In this document: piece after piece, positions 51,901 through 60,804 of the stretch
Layout: each line of letters begins with the position of its first letter
How positions within the stretch are numbered: the first letter of the stretch is position 1
Source of the DNA: Acanthornis magna
Taxonomy: Eukaryota > Chordata > Aves > Passeriformes > Acanthizidae
Length of the DNA: 64,000 nucleotides
Direction of reading: 5' to 3'
NCBI GenBank assembly: GCA_036785705.1
Contig: JAWUZG010000016.1
Span: 4,774,001-4,838,000 of the forward strand
Program-made: the position numbers and the translations under genes
Notes under the pieces: generated by a model
The model's database searches: none
What the model saw: the letters and a program-made list of their open reading frames with translations, nothing else
Told to the model about the DNA's origin: nothing

Positions 51901-53449
51901 GGCTACTACTCTTTCTAAAGAACAGTATCAGCAAGACATAACTGCAATGTCAATACATTTCCAAGCATAGACAGAAATGCGTAAACAGGCAAGAACAATG
52001 AATTTTAAGCTGTAATAATTAAAAGACAAAATGCTAATTTTCCATCTTTCTGTGGCAAACAGCAGTAGTACCCAAGCGACTAATCACCATTTTAAATAGT
52101 CCATGCCTAGTGCAATCACTGAATTATGTCATCAATATTTTAAATACTTACATATCTTGGGAACTGTTTGAAGGAATGAAACATATAAAACCGATGGAAA
52201 TAAATTATTCCGGTTGCTAAAGTGTCATAATGTCTGTGGTGTGGATTAAGGACTTTCAAACAGCATATAAAACCAATTTAAAACTAAACGTGCACAACGG
52301 ATTCTGCTTCATCTAGTACCTCAAGTAATTGGCTGTTCAGTGACCAGTTAGAAAATGCTGCGAGTAAAACAGGAGATTTAGAAAAAAAAGCCCTTAAAGC
52401 TGTGTAAATGCTCTGGTCAGGCCCAGATGCAGCTGATACCTAAAGCATTCATTGTAAGTGTGCAAAGTCCTGATCGTATTTACAGGAGGATGTACATAAA
52501 GTCATCCCCGTGATGCACCAAACCTCCTTCAGAGAAGGTCAAAACCAGCAGAAGTTACATGAAGGAACAGAACAATTATCACTTCACATTCAAGTGCTGG
52601 TATGGAGGAAGGTTACTATTCACACCTACAAACGCAAATAAAATCTGAACATGCTCCCTACTCTTCACTTCAGGAAAAGTAAGAAGTTTGTCTTCACTAT
52701 GCTTTATTAAAAATAGAACTAAGGCTATTAAAGGAAGCGTAGGAATATAGGAAGCAAAAGATTTAAGTGGCCATCTATGAGAGAGTGGGACTGTCAAGAG
52801 AGCTTATTAACATACACAAAATCAAAAATCTGAAACCCAAACAAAAAAATAGCCACCTAAAACTAAGACTGTGGAAGCAGAGGTTGGAAGCCTCAGAGGC
52901 ACACTCCGTAGAAAAATGAAGGAAAAATTTTAAATTTAAGAAATCATGTAGATTCATATAGTGATACACTGAGTTTCATAACTTGCAAAAGTTACCCTTA
53001 ATTGGAAAGTTTGTATCATCTTACTTCGCTTTTGCCAAAATGGTTCAGTTGGAACTTTGTTTATCCAATGAATGGATAAAAATTGTGTAGGAAGATATTA
53101 CATCAACATTACATCAAACACAAAAGTATTTTTGATCAATGATTAAGAAACATTTGAACAGGTAACTGAGCATGTGACATTTCCTATACATTTTATTCTG
53201 AAAACTCACTATTCTTGAAGACATTTCGTACCAACATGTATTTAAAGGATACAGCCCTAAACGTGTTCCCACATCGAATATGAATCTGGCCCCTTCCCTG
53301 CGGTATCGTGCCTCCGTAGCTGGATCAAGCCCTTCTAGCTGTGATGGTGTATGTGCCAAATCTTTCTTATCCCAGTACCAGCATGGCTTTGTATGGTCCA
53401 GGTTTGCCAAGTTTACAGAAGGGCTGGAATTTTCTTTATTCTCCTTCAT
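39282..53449 (-). CDS. CCNK: CCNK, cyclin K (complete coding sequence, ten coding exons)
   Basis: The coding sequence is complement(join(39282..39904, 42037..42111, 43148..43181, 47201..47484, 48385..48554, 50351..50408, 50544..50649, 51435..51566, 52152..52233, 53253..53449)), 1,761 nt or 586 residues plus TAG (human is 580). All introns are GT-AG and all phases join. Residues about 20-260 form the two cyclin boxes, including [18 protein letters not shown] (from residue 66), [11 protein letters not shown] with the conserved Lys105/Glu108 pair, and [19 protein letters not shown]. Residues 260-350 are Gln-rich with Q8 at 313-320, and 351-586 are very Pro-rich, ending GLGRATWMR. Cyclin K binds CDK12 and CDK13, which phosphorylate the RNA polymerase II C-terminal domain and support expression of long and DNA-repair genes. 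The start codon is fixed by two in-frame TAA codons directly before it. The gene is intact. Confidence 0.97.
39905..42036 (-). other. CCNK: CCNK intron 10
   Basis: An AT-rich intron of about 2.1 kb with GTAAGC donor and TTTTTCAG acceptor on the minus strand. No repeat family or nested gene was recognised. Confidence 0.92.
42037..42111 (-). CDS. CCNK: CCNK coding exon 10
   Basis: This 75-nt exon encodes residues 355-380 with both ends split: [18 protein letters not shown], then PAHPPP. The acceptor is TTTTTCAG|AAC and the donor is CCAG|GTAAGC. It has phase 1 on both sides, so skipping it would keep the frame. Confidence 0.96.
42112..43147 (-). other. CCNK: CCNK intron 9
   Basis: An intron of about 1.0 kb with GTAAAT donor at 43,147 and a CAG acceptor at 42,112. 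It is AT-rich, and no repeat was recognised. Confidence 0.92.
43148..43181 (-). CDS. CCNK: CCNK coding exon 9 (34-nt small exon)
   Basis: The exon is only 34 nt, [11 protein letters not shown] plus the first base of Glu355. The acceptor is TTCTTCAAACAG|GCT and the donor is GCAG|GTAAAT. The encoded peptide matches the SPKEExKAAE segment of mammalian cyclin K. Skipping it would shift the frame. A CR1 remnant begins about 60 bp upstream in the same intron. Confidence 0.95.
43182..47200 (-). other. CCNK: CCNK intron 8
   Basis: The longest internal CCNK intron, about 4.0 kb, with GTAAGT donor at 47,200. It contains the CR1 fragment at 43,240-43,508 near its 3' end (in transcript sense) and AT-rich stretches such as AATAATAAATAATAATAAAT near 44,970. 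No nested gene was recognised. Confidence 0.92.
43240..43508 (+). mobile_element. CR1 LINE 3' fragment inside CCNK intron 8
   Basis: A degenerate CR1 3' end in plus orientation, antisense to CCNK. Blocks are GGTAACAAGGGACAGGACAA, GAGGTTTAGATTGGAGATTAG, TTTCTTCACAGAAAGGGTGG, TCAGGCATTGAACAAGCTGC, an ACCATCCCTG block and TTCCAATCTAAG followed by TTCTATAG. It is more diverged than the copies at 23,919 and 28,085 and looks older. No coding capacity remains. Confidence 0.88.
47201..47484 (-). CDS. CCNK: CCNK coding exon 8 (Gln-rich)
   Basis: This 284-nt exon encodes residues 249-343. The acceptor is TTATTAAG|AT, which completes Asp249, and the donor is GCA|GTAAGT. It begins [19 protein letters not shown], the end of the second cyclin fold, then becomes Gln/Ser-rich with a Q8 run at residues 313-320. 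It ends [17 protein letters not shown]. The glutamines are mixed CAG and CAA codons. Confidence 0.96.
47485..48384 (-). other. CCNK: CCNK intron 7
   Basis: A 900-bp intron with GTATGA donor and TTATTAAG acceptor, the weakest acceptor in the gene. It holds a perfect 13-bp hairpin at 47,845-47,875. No repeat family was recognised. Confidence 0.92.
47845..47875. repeat. Perfect 13-bp inverted repeat in CCNK intron 7
   Basis: CTGTTAAAACATG and its exact complement CATGTTTTAACAG are separated by the 5-nt loop CACAT. It would form a tight stem-loop in RNA of either strand. It lies about 360 nt upstream of the exon 8 acceptor in the CCNK transcript. Confidence 0.93.
48385..48554 (-). CDS. CCNK: CCNK coding exon 7
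   Basis: This 170-nt exon encodes residues 192-249. It runs [20 protein letters not shown], then [20 protein letters not shown], then [16 protein letters not shown]. The acceptor is TTTCTGTTGCAG|T and the donor is GAAG|GTATGA. It covers most of the second cyclin box and is almost identical to the mammalian protein. Confidence 0.97.
48555..50350 (-). other. CCNK: CCNK intron 6
   Basis: A 1.8-kb AT-rich intron with GTAAGA donor at 50,350 and TTGCAG acceptor. No repeat family or gene was recognised. Confidence 0.92.
50351..50408 (-). CDS. CCNK: CCNK coding exon 6
   Basis: This 58-nt exon encodes residues 173-192: (G)[18 protein letters not shown](S) with split first and last codons. The acceptor is TTATTTTTCAG|GA and the donor is ACAG|GTAAGA. 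Confidence 0.97.
50544..50649 (-). CDS. CCNK: CCNK coding exon 5
   Basis: This 106-nt exon encodes residues 138-173: [19 protein letters not shown], then [16 protein letters not shown]. The acceptor is CTCTATAG|GAA and the donor is AAAG|GTAAAA. It carries the end of the first cyclin box and the linker into the second. Intron 5 after it is only 135 bp. Confidence 0.97.
50650..51434 (-). other. CCNK: CCNK intron 4
   Basis: A 785-bp AT-rich intron with GTAAAA donor and CTCTATAG acceptor. Nothing else was recognised. Confidence 0.92.
51435..51566 (-). CDS. CCNK: CCNK coding exon 4
   Basis: This 132-nt exon has 44 codons in phase 0 (residues 94-137): [20 protein letters not shown], then [20 protein letters not shown] and DDPK. 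The acceptor is CCTTTTTTTAG|GTG and the donor is AAG|GTAAAA. It contains the cyclin-box LAGKxEE motif that contacts the kinase in cyclin-CDK pairs. Confidence 0.97.
51567..52151 (-). other. CCNK: CCNK intron 3
   Basis: A 585-bp intron with GTAAGT donor at 52,151 and TTTTTTTAG acceptor. No repeats were recognised. Confidence 0.92.
52152..52233 (-). CDS. CCNK: CCNK coding exon 3
   Basis: This 82-nt exon completes Leu66 and encodes [18 protein letters not shown], then HSFKQFPRY. The acceptor is CACCACAG|A and the donor is TAT|GTAAGT. It is part of the first cyclin box. Confidence 0.97.
52234..53252 (-). other. CCNK: CCNK intron 2
   Basis: A 1.0-kb intron with GTATCC donor at 53,252 and CACCACAG acceptor. 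The donor is non-optimal at +4 to +6, and the reading frame stays open for a further 45 codons into the intron before a stop. No repeats were recognised. Confidence 0.9.
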
Positions 53450-53519
53450 TTATTAAAACAGAATTGTCCTTGCTTTTTAAATTTTCAAAAATGAAGTCTT
53501 CAGAGAGTCACTTCAGGAC
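53253..53519 (-). CDS. CCNK: CCNK exon 2 (70-nt 5' UTR and first coding exon)
   Basis: The ATG is at 53,447-53,449 (minus strand), and the exon encodes residues 1-65 plus two bases: [19 protein letters not shown], then [20 protein letters not shown] and on to FDVGTRLGL. The N-terminus matches mammalian cyclin K. The 5' UTR part (53,450-53,519) follows a strong acceptor on the minus strand, CTTTTGTCTTTTCTTCAAG|G. Two TAA codons stand in frame immediately before the ATG, so no longer N-terminus is possible. The base at -3 is T, a weak Kozak context. Confidence 0.94.
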
Positions 53520-55296
53520 CTTGAAGAAAAGACAAAAGGAACTCTTTAAAATAAGACAGACCTGCCCCCTCCAGTTCCTACTCAAAGAGGAGTAAAGAGG
53601 AATGATGTTTAGCCCTGCCTGTTGGAAAGAAGTTTTTCCTGTGCTCAAAGACAAGTAATAAAGAACTTTGCCTTTATCATCTCCATATATTGCAAATACA
53701 ATCACAAGAAAAAGCCATATGTAATCCTTGCTATTACCTGTTTAATAAGGAAACTTCAAGAACACATCCCCAACAATATCTGCTATTTCTTAGTAGAACA
53801 ACTTCAATCTACTTTGTCCACAAAAGTAGGAAAATACAATTCAGTGACGGCTGCAGAAAGATTTGAAAAGTTAGGGGAATTAGCTGACTATTGGTAACTA
53901 GGAAAGCCATCGGTGAGGTGAGCCTGAATGGCCCCTTAAACACCCGCCTGTTCTCAGGGATACCCCAAGCAGCAAACACTTGGCAGAAGCTTTGTAAAAC
54001 GATCTGTACTTGTATTACTTAAAGGAAAAAATGTAACAAAGCAGTATTGTTTCACACAGCAAGATTAAGACAACCGATGTGAGTTTGTAGGGTAAGGTAG
54101 CATCGGAAATCAAACCCAAAACAAAGCAACTGAATACACTCCATGAGTCTCATACTTGCCTATGTTTACCAGCACTTTGTGTATATAGATGCAGATCACA
54201 AAGCTCTGCAGGCACCTTTCTAGTGCTTGAATTATCACAGATGTTCAGCCATGCCTCAACTTAAAGAATGAAGACTTGCCGCTTTTATTTCTTTCGGGCA
54301 CAAAACTACTCTTACTGTAATCCAACTAACAACAGATACTATGCACAGATTACTGCAGTCACCTGCAAAGCTTTGCATAATAAAGAGTGATTAACATATG
54401 ATGCAATATATTCGCTCTAAGTAAGACACTCACAGGAAGACCCAAACTTAAAACCCTTAAAATTAGATTTTCGAGACGCTTCTCTTCCGAAAACGGAAGG
54501 AAGATCACGTGAACGGCCAGAAAACAACGCCTAAAATCAGCACCTCGCTCACCTTCAAAAAGTTTCTCTTTTTCAGAATAAAGGAAACTGTCTTTGCCTC
54601 ACGGCGGTTATGGAATCACCTTCACAACTCGTGGTATCGGCCACAGACAGATTTAAATTCTGTCACAAAAAAAAGTAAACGGCTACTAAAAACTATTTCC
54701 AGAATCAACAAAAGCGCCCCAGGCCACGACCACACATTCCCCTTATATTTACTAAGTTCTACTTTTTACAACTATTACGATTCTTCTTCCTTACAAGCTA
54801 TTTTGCTTCCTAACTTCTAAACAGCTTAAAAGCCAACTAACACTAGAAGCGCCTGAAGCGACGAGATCTGTTTCTATGAAGAAGCGAAAGCATTTCCGAA
54901 TACGGAACTAGGAACGAAAATCATCACCCGCAAACATCCTAAATGAACCATCTCAAACGTCCCAATCCAGACCGCAATGCCCGGAAATAATAACGAAAGT
55001 TTTCCCTGCCTTTTTACGCACCCCATTAATCCGGAGGAGAGTTCCAGAGCTCGATCGCGGTTTTTTTATACCATACCTGAGACGAACCCGCCGACCGCAA
55101 CCGCGGCTCCGTCCCCCGCAGCCCCAACGCGGCCGGAGATGCCCAACTCCTCTCACACCCGCCCGCCCGCCGTAGACTGGACTGCCGGTGCCCGGGGAGG
55201 CGCTCGCTCCCCACCCCGACCTCCCTGCTCCCTCTCCCTCTTCCCCAGACGGCGGCTGTCGCCGGCGGACGGCCCGCGCGGGCCCCGCGCACTCAC
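53520..55296 (-). other. CCNK: CCNK intron 1
   Basis: A 1.8-kb intron separates the non-coding first exon from exon 2. The donor is GTGAGT at 55,296 and the acceptor ends at 53,520. Its 5' part is in the CpG island. No repeat family was recognised. Confidence 0.8.
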
Positions 55297-55390
55297 AGGG
55301 CTCGCGGGGACCTGGAGCCGCAGCGGAGCACCAGGCCTCTCAGCGACAGCGCGGCCTCCGCGCCCTGCGCGCCGCCATCTTGGGAGCCAG
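55297..55390 (-). other. CCNK: CCNK exon 1 (non-coding, start approximate)
   Basis: GC-rich sequence ends in a clean donor, GAGCCCT|GTGAGT at 55,297/55,296. The likely start is at or just before the YY1-type element AAGATGGCGGC at 55,381-55,371, which in many housekeeping promoters sits at the transcription start. If transcription begins upstream of it, the exon carries a 12-codon upstream reading frame (ATG 55,376-55,378, TGA 55,340-55,342). The exact start cannot be read from the sequence. Confidence 0.7.
55371..55384 (-). promoter_or_regulatory. CCNK: YY1-type element at the CCNK start
   Basis: On the minus strand CCCAAGATGGCGGC contains AAGATGGCGGC, the long YY1 consensus typically found within tens of bases of the start in CpG-island housekeeping promoters. 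It lies about 80 nt upstream of the exon 1 donor. Binding is inferred. Confidence 0.75.
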
Positions 55391-55404
55391 GCCAGGCCGC
55401 GCGC

Positions 55405-55418
55405 TGCGTCATCACGTC
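55405..55418 (-). promoter_or_regulatory. CRE/ATF-like double half site
   Basis: The minus strand reads GACGTGATGACGCA, containing TGACGCA and GACGT half sites in close succession, about 25 bp upstream of the YY1-type element. It is a plausible CREB/ATF site, not a full TGACGTCA palindrome. Confidence 0.5.
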
Positions 55419-55451
55419 GGAAAGGCGTTGAGCGGGAGGACGGAGCCCCCG

Positions 55452-55764
55452 CCAATGAGAAGCGACGCCCACCCACTTCCCGCCCAATCCTGGCTCCCTC
55501 AGCGGCTGCTGAGCTCAGGCAGACAGCCGACGCGCGGCGGTACTCTGAGAGCGGACCAATCGGAAAGCTAAAGGGGAAGATTGCGCGCCCCAGAAACCAA
55601 TAGAAACCTGGAGGCGGGCACACAGGGTCTGAATGACAGCCAATGGGAGCGCTGCCGTGCCCTTTTATGAGGCCGGCCGCGAAGGCGAGCGGGTGCTCAC
55701 TGGGGATTGGCCGCCACGGGCGCGGGAGGGGCGGGGCCTTCCGGCGGGCTGCAGCTCGGCCAAT
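55452..55764. promoter_or_regulatory. Seven CCAAT boxes in the bidirectional promoter
   Basis: CCAAT occurs on plus at 55,452-55,456, 55,484-55,488, 55,556-55,560, 55,597-55,601, 55,640-55,644 and 55,760-55,764. It occurs on minus at 55,706-55,710. Multiple CCAAT boxes are the known binding pattern of NF-Y in bidirectional and cell-cycle promoters. GC boxes (GGGGCGGGGCC near 55,729 and GGGGGCGGGGTC near 55,783) lie among and beyond them. Confidence 0.85.
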
Positions 55765-55789
55765 GGCGGAGGGGGACGCAAGGGGGCGG

Positions 55790-55896
55790 GGTCGGGTCGG
55801 GCGGAGCCACCGCCTCCCCACCGCGGGCAGCGGCGTCCGGCGCGGGCTCGGGTGCGCCGCTCCCTTGGGCCAGGCAGGAGCGGCCGCTGGCGGGAG
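55790..55896 (+). other. SETD3: Probable non-coding exon 1 of SETD3 (start unknown)
   Basis: GC-rich plus-strand sequence ends in a clean donor, GGCGGGAG|GTAAGG at 55,896/55,897, about 500 bp from the CCNK start and transcribed away from it. In human the gene head-to-head with CCNK is SETD3, whose first exon is non-coding, and this arrangement fits. SETD3 methylates His73 of actin. No SETD3 protein sequence is in the window, so the name rests on synteny only. The 5' limit given is nominal. Confidence 0.55.
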
Positions 55897-56380
55897 GTAA
55901 GGCGGGGCCTGCCCGGGCCCCCTCCCCTGCCTCAGCCCTTCGCTCCGGCGCGGCACGGGCCCTTCCCCTCACCCCTCCGGGCGGCCTCGCCTCGCCGCCT
56001 CTTTCCCCGCGGGAGGCGCCTCTCTTTCCGGACACCCCCTCCCGTCGCCCCGGGGCGCGCTCCGCGGGCCTCGCCGCCCCCGCCTTCCCCGGCCTGGCCG
56101 GTCCGGGGCCGGTCCGGGCCTCCTTCCCCCGGGAGCCACAGCCTCCGTCCCGGCTCGCCTTGACCTTTCCGTCTCCCCCTGCCCGGCCGCAGGGGCCGGC
56201 GCGTCCCCCGGGTCCGCCGTGGGCGGCTCGGGCTCGTTCCAGCCCAGCCTGCGCGCTTTTCAAGTGAACGAGGCGGCGGCACTGGCGTTTCCCCATCCCC
56301 CCTCGAGAAGCTGATAGAAACGAGAGTCAAGCAAATGGCTTGAAACTGTTTTCCCCATGATGTAATTCCTTTTTTCTTCC

Positions 56381-56402
56381 TTTTTTTTTTTTTTTTTTTT
56401 TT
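56381..56402. repeat. T22 homopolymer
   Basis: An uninterrupted run of 22 T lies just outside the CpG island. The flanks show no recognisable retroelement. Confidence 0.95.
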
Positions 56403-57132
56403 AAATATGTGACACGGTTTGAATACTCCCTACTCCTACTTCAGCTTCCCAGAGAGCCTTCCGTACCCCCAGCTCTGGGGTCTGGCTCAGGGGTGTCTCT
56501 GCGGGTGTGCGGCTCCTCAGAGTCCTTTGGTTGGAGAAGACTGCTCTGGTTTCTTTCCTTTCTCACCCCGTCTGCAGCCTGCCTTAGTAAAGGGATTAAA
56601 CCTTTGGAGGAAAAAAGAGGGGGGTGGGGGGGTAAATTTTTAATAAATCGTAAACTGTTTATCATCAGGGGTGTTACTCCTGAAACAGCCTCGGTGTTTC
56701 AGCCTTCCCCTACTGCTACAGCAGCTGCCCGTCCCATGAACCCTTCCTCTTCTTCCTTACCCAGTAGCACTTGATGAGAGTTGCTTAAGCTGAGGCTGTG
56801 CATTGCCTTTAGTTCTTAGCAAATTCCTAAATTTTGAATTTGGCATACAGTTTTTTACCCTACATTCAGCTATCAGGACAAGCTCAAGTCTTCCTTTTGG
56901 AAGTTGTCTTTCACATTTCAAAGATGCTTTTGCCCAAAGTTTGGCATCTGCTCTTCTGGATGGACTTGTCCTTGGAACCTAAGCTTGCTCCTGAGATCAG
57001 GTTGAAAGTGGATTGTCTTTGTCCTTTCTAAGAGCATGTAATGTAAGCACCTGTCGATTCAAGTGACAGCTTTGTTCTCAGAAAATTGCTACCATGTTAG
57101 CTTAATGTCTCTCAAGTGTTTTCTTCTTTCAG

Positions 57133-57178
57133 TTGTTGTAAGCTCATAACTATCAAGTGAAACATAAGTATTTCCTAG
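57133..57178 (+). other. SETD3: Possible 46-nt non-coding exon 2 of SETD3
   Basis: A pyrimidine-rich acceptor (GTTTTCTTCTTTCAG) ending at 57,132 and a strong donor (CCTAG|GTGAGTAA) at 57,178/57,179 enclose 46 nt without an ATG. This is the best splice-site pair in the downstream 8 kb that I noticed by eye. It could be an alternative 5' UTR exon or a chance pair. Confidence 0.35.
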
Positions 57179-60100
57179 GTGAGTAAACAACCGTGGCATT
57201 CTGTATGTCCACTATCAGGTTCCTGGTATAAAATAGTAAGCTGGTCTACAAGTTGTTGGAGGGAAAGGCATGATGGGCTTAAAGGCAGGGGTGGCTTCCT
57301 GATATTTTTGTTCGATTAAGTAACTTAATATGGTATCGATTTAAGCATGCTGGCTTGTGCCTTAATAAAGTTTTCAGTTACGTTTAGCAGAGGTTGAAGT
57401 ATATATTGCAGTATGGTTGAAAACACATTCTTGGCATTGTGTGCAGAGAAATAGATTTAGGGTGGTAGGGGAAGAAATACCACAAACCCCAAATCACTTG
57501 TAATCTGTATATCACTATTTCCAGAGATGGCCTGATCTGTTGCTGAAGTCAGATGTGCCTTGAAATACACTTCTGATTTCAGTATGGTACAGAAATTAAA
57601 AATAAACCATATTATACATCTCTGCATGGACAATGGTACATCTTTATGAGGTTTTCATTGTAATAAATCTATTTAGACATGTCTACTGTATCTATGCAAT
57701 ACTTCATCATAGTGGTGCTTATTGTATAGTTAATCTGATAAATTGGGTAGTTCTCAGCAAGTGAATATTTCAGTGGTTGCTCTTCAAAAAAAAAAAGAGG
57801 AACTTTAAAGGTACTGGAGGTCTTGGCAGATCTGTACCTTTTCTACTAGGCTGTCATAGTGCTTGGTGCATGAGACCTCATGATGACTGTGGCTTAAGCT
57901 TTTGGAGGCCAGGGTGGTTCTTTTAAGTCTGCCCATGCTGATGGTTGAAGTCTGAGTGGCTTGCTTTATTCTCAATTAGGAGTTACATTTTATAAAGTGA
58001 GGTTAATATTTTCTAAATTAAGAACATTACTTAGGAACAAGCAGATAAAGACAGTGCATAAGGGTTTTTAATTAATTCTGCTCTAAAGGAATTAGGGAAA
58101 AAAAGTTTGTGGGAGTCTTCAGGAGGAGCAACATTCAAGCAAAGTAAAATTACAGAAGTGGTTTGGCAAATTCGTAGAGTTTAACAGCTTCTTTTCTTCA
58201 AAGAGTAGGTATTTTTTCTTGTCCAATAGCTGTCTGAGGATCTGGCTCAAGAGAGAGGCAAGGGAGTTAAGAGCTTGTTTCCTTTGGACGGTCAGTGAGC
58301 TATCTTCCCTAGAAAGAACAGTGAATTGTTGATAGCAAGAAGCACTCCATCTGCTTAAGAAAGCTTTAATGGGAGGTGAAGGGGCATAGGGACAAACCTA
58401 TAGTAAATAATGTAACAGTTATGAATTAGCAAGCTGATGAAAGTGAATTAAGAAATACTTACTTTTTTTTGAGCTGTTCTCCTGGATATGGACTTTTTTT
58501 TTTGCCCTTCAGCATTTTGTGCTACTTTCAAATTAATAATTTCTTACCAGAAGTTTATATTTAATTCATGAGGCAGTCTTGTGTTTAGTATCTAGCTAGG
58601 TTCAACTGGGTGGGGGGGGATAATGTCAAAATGACAGTACTTACTTTTTTTAGTAGATTAGTACTATCTCAAGAATCTGAAATCAGAATACTGTCAAGAC
58701 ACATTTTCTTTGATTCTAAGAATAAATGTCTTTTGGAATTTGGTTCCCATCACTTAGCTAAATTTGTTGTAGTTGATGTTTTTTTGTAAGAGTATCAAAT
58801 AAATATTTAGCTAATTTTAGTAGCTTCTTTTGATACTGTTCTGTAGATTGACTTCTTTGCAGTGTCACAGTAGTATTTATATAGCATCAGTCTTTCATTA
58901 ACCTTACACTAAAATGGGATTAGAAAAGTTTGTTCTTTGCAGGATAGATGTATGCAGTGTATACAGCAGTGGTTCCTCTTTTCCAGACACTTTAGGCTTG
59001 TGCTCTTGTTGGCAAACTTGTGGTGGTACAGCTTTTTATAGGTGGGATTATTTGATTCTGGCCATCCTTTGCCAGATAACTTATTAGAGACACTTCAGCT
59101 TCCCAGATTTCGTTTTAGATGTGTAATAATGTTTTTAACTTAGGCTATTAGGTAAAATATGAGAAAGTACCTCTCAAAACTGAAAGTACAGCAGGAGTTC
59201 ATTGCTCCATAAAAATGCCCCTTTAGTGTTGTCTGGCCTTAGTCTTGTGTATTTGGAGCTAGACTTTGTAGAGGATTGTGTTTGTAGCAATCAAGAGGTG
59301 AATTCCAAGTGTATTTTAACATTGCTTTGCGTTTTTGGTCTTGCCCTTTCTCTGCTTCAACTTTCTTTGCTCCCTTTTTCTGTTTTTAGCTGCTCTGCCC
59401 TACATTGCCTCTTGCTTGTATCTCTTCTAACAAATGACTATTCCAGTTGCTCCGTCTGTCCCTGTCTGTCCTTTACCACTTCCCATACTGTTCAAGTAGT
59501 CTGCTAATCTTTTTCTTTCTTTGAAATAAGGAAGAATTACAGCTATATTCTTTCATTTCGATTCTGGGTTCTATGACCAGGCCAGAGCAGCAGAGCTGTC
59601 ACTGCAGGGAGGATTCCACCTGCATGTCTAGCCTGGTCTGAATCATGCAGAGGTGTGAATGACTGTGCTTGAGATCAGTTTTATCTCCAGTACAGGTGTT
59701 TACAGGCTCTGAAGTTGGCCAGATGTAGGTACACATAAAGCAGAAATAAAGGAAAAGACATATTTCTGAGAATGTAGCTGCTAATATCCTATTAGGAATC
59801 AAAATACAATATAACTTGTGACTTGAGAGGTATCTTTTTACTTTTGAGAAGGATTTTCTGAGCCTGATGTTAAAGTCTGTTATGTATTGGGGGATGACAG
59901 ACTAGTATCTACTTCCTGGCTTATTTTATTTTTGGGTATATTCCCAATATCTCTGAAGGAATTGGCTGACCTGTCCTGGAAGTGTCTACAGCAGTGTTTG
60001 AATACATGGTTTTCAACTAGTGTTTTAATGTAGGCCAGAATTTTTTTTGTAATTGAAGATGGACCATAAACTGTCAGTTCTATGAAGTGTGTGATAACCT

Positions 60101-60804
60101 GCACAACGAAAAGAAGGGGAGTCCATCTCCGGGACTCTTGTGTTAGCTGTGTGATTCTAGCCTTTTACATGTAGATCAGTTCGTAGGTTGTGCTTTTTAT
60201 GTTTGTATATATTTTAGAATATGATAAATAATGATGGAATTATCTCAATTAAACTAAGTCTCTTGCACTGCAAATACTGCCTGTGTTTCTTGGTTAATCT
60301 TGCTTTGTCTTTAATGCTTTGTAGCACTAGCACCCAAAGTTTTCAAGTAGTGTTTCAGCAGAGCAGGAAGAGGCTGTGATGTGTGGATTTCTACTTCATG
60401 GAACCTGTGTTGCTGATCCAGAACTTCCCGTATGCTGGGTGGTGCCTGGTGTGCCCAGTCTCATGATAAGGGAATATGAGTTACTTTGTGGGAAGGGGTT
60501 GGTGCCAGCCAAGCATGAGGTGTGCGCTGTTTCCTGCCCTTGACACGTCCTGTGGGGGTTGTTTTTGTGGCCACTGTTGGAGGTGCCTGGGTATCTTTAT
60601 TTGATGACAGTTTGTAGATGTAGCCACATAATAACTTCAAGAACTGAGAGAAGGAGATTTTGCGTTTAAGACCTTTTGTATTGAAATATTTCTGACAAGG
60701 ACTTCTGAAAGATCTTTTTACAGGTTTGCCTCTAGGTAATTCACATGAATAGTGTCTTAGTGTCTGCAATTATATAATTTGTGGAACTGTATGTCTATTT
60801 TGTC

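Larger units (their letters stand above)
55060..56280. promoter_or_regulatory. CpG island spanning the CCNK/SETD3 divergent promoter
   Basis: About 1.2 kb is strongly GC- and CpG-rich compared with the AT-rich flanks. It contains the CCNK first exon, seven CCAAT boxes, several GC boxes and the first exon of the divergent gene. Long chance reading frames on both strands here (up to about 265 codons) follow from the low stop-codon density and are not called as genes. Boundaries are by eye. Confidence 0.9.

Noticed and set aside
55153..56296. Several long open frames (186-267 codons) on both strands of the CpG island
   Set aside because: High GC content makes stop codons rare. The peptides are Ala/Arg/Pro/Gly-rich with no domain, and they run across the promoter and first exons.
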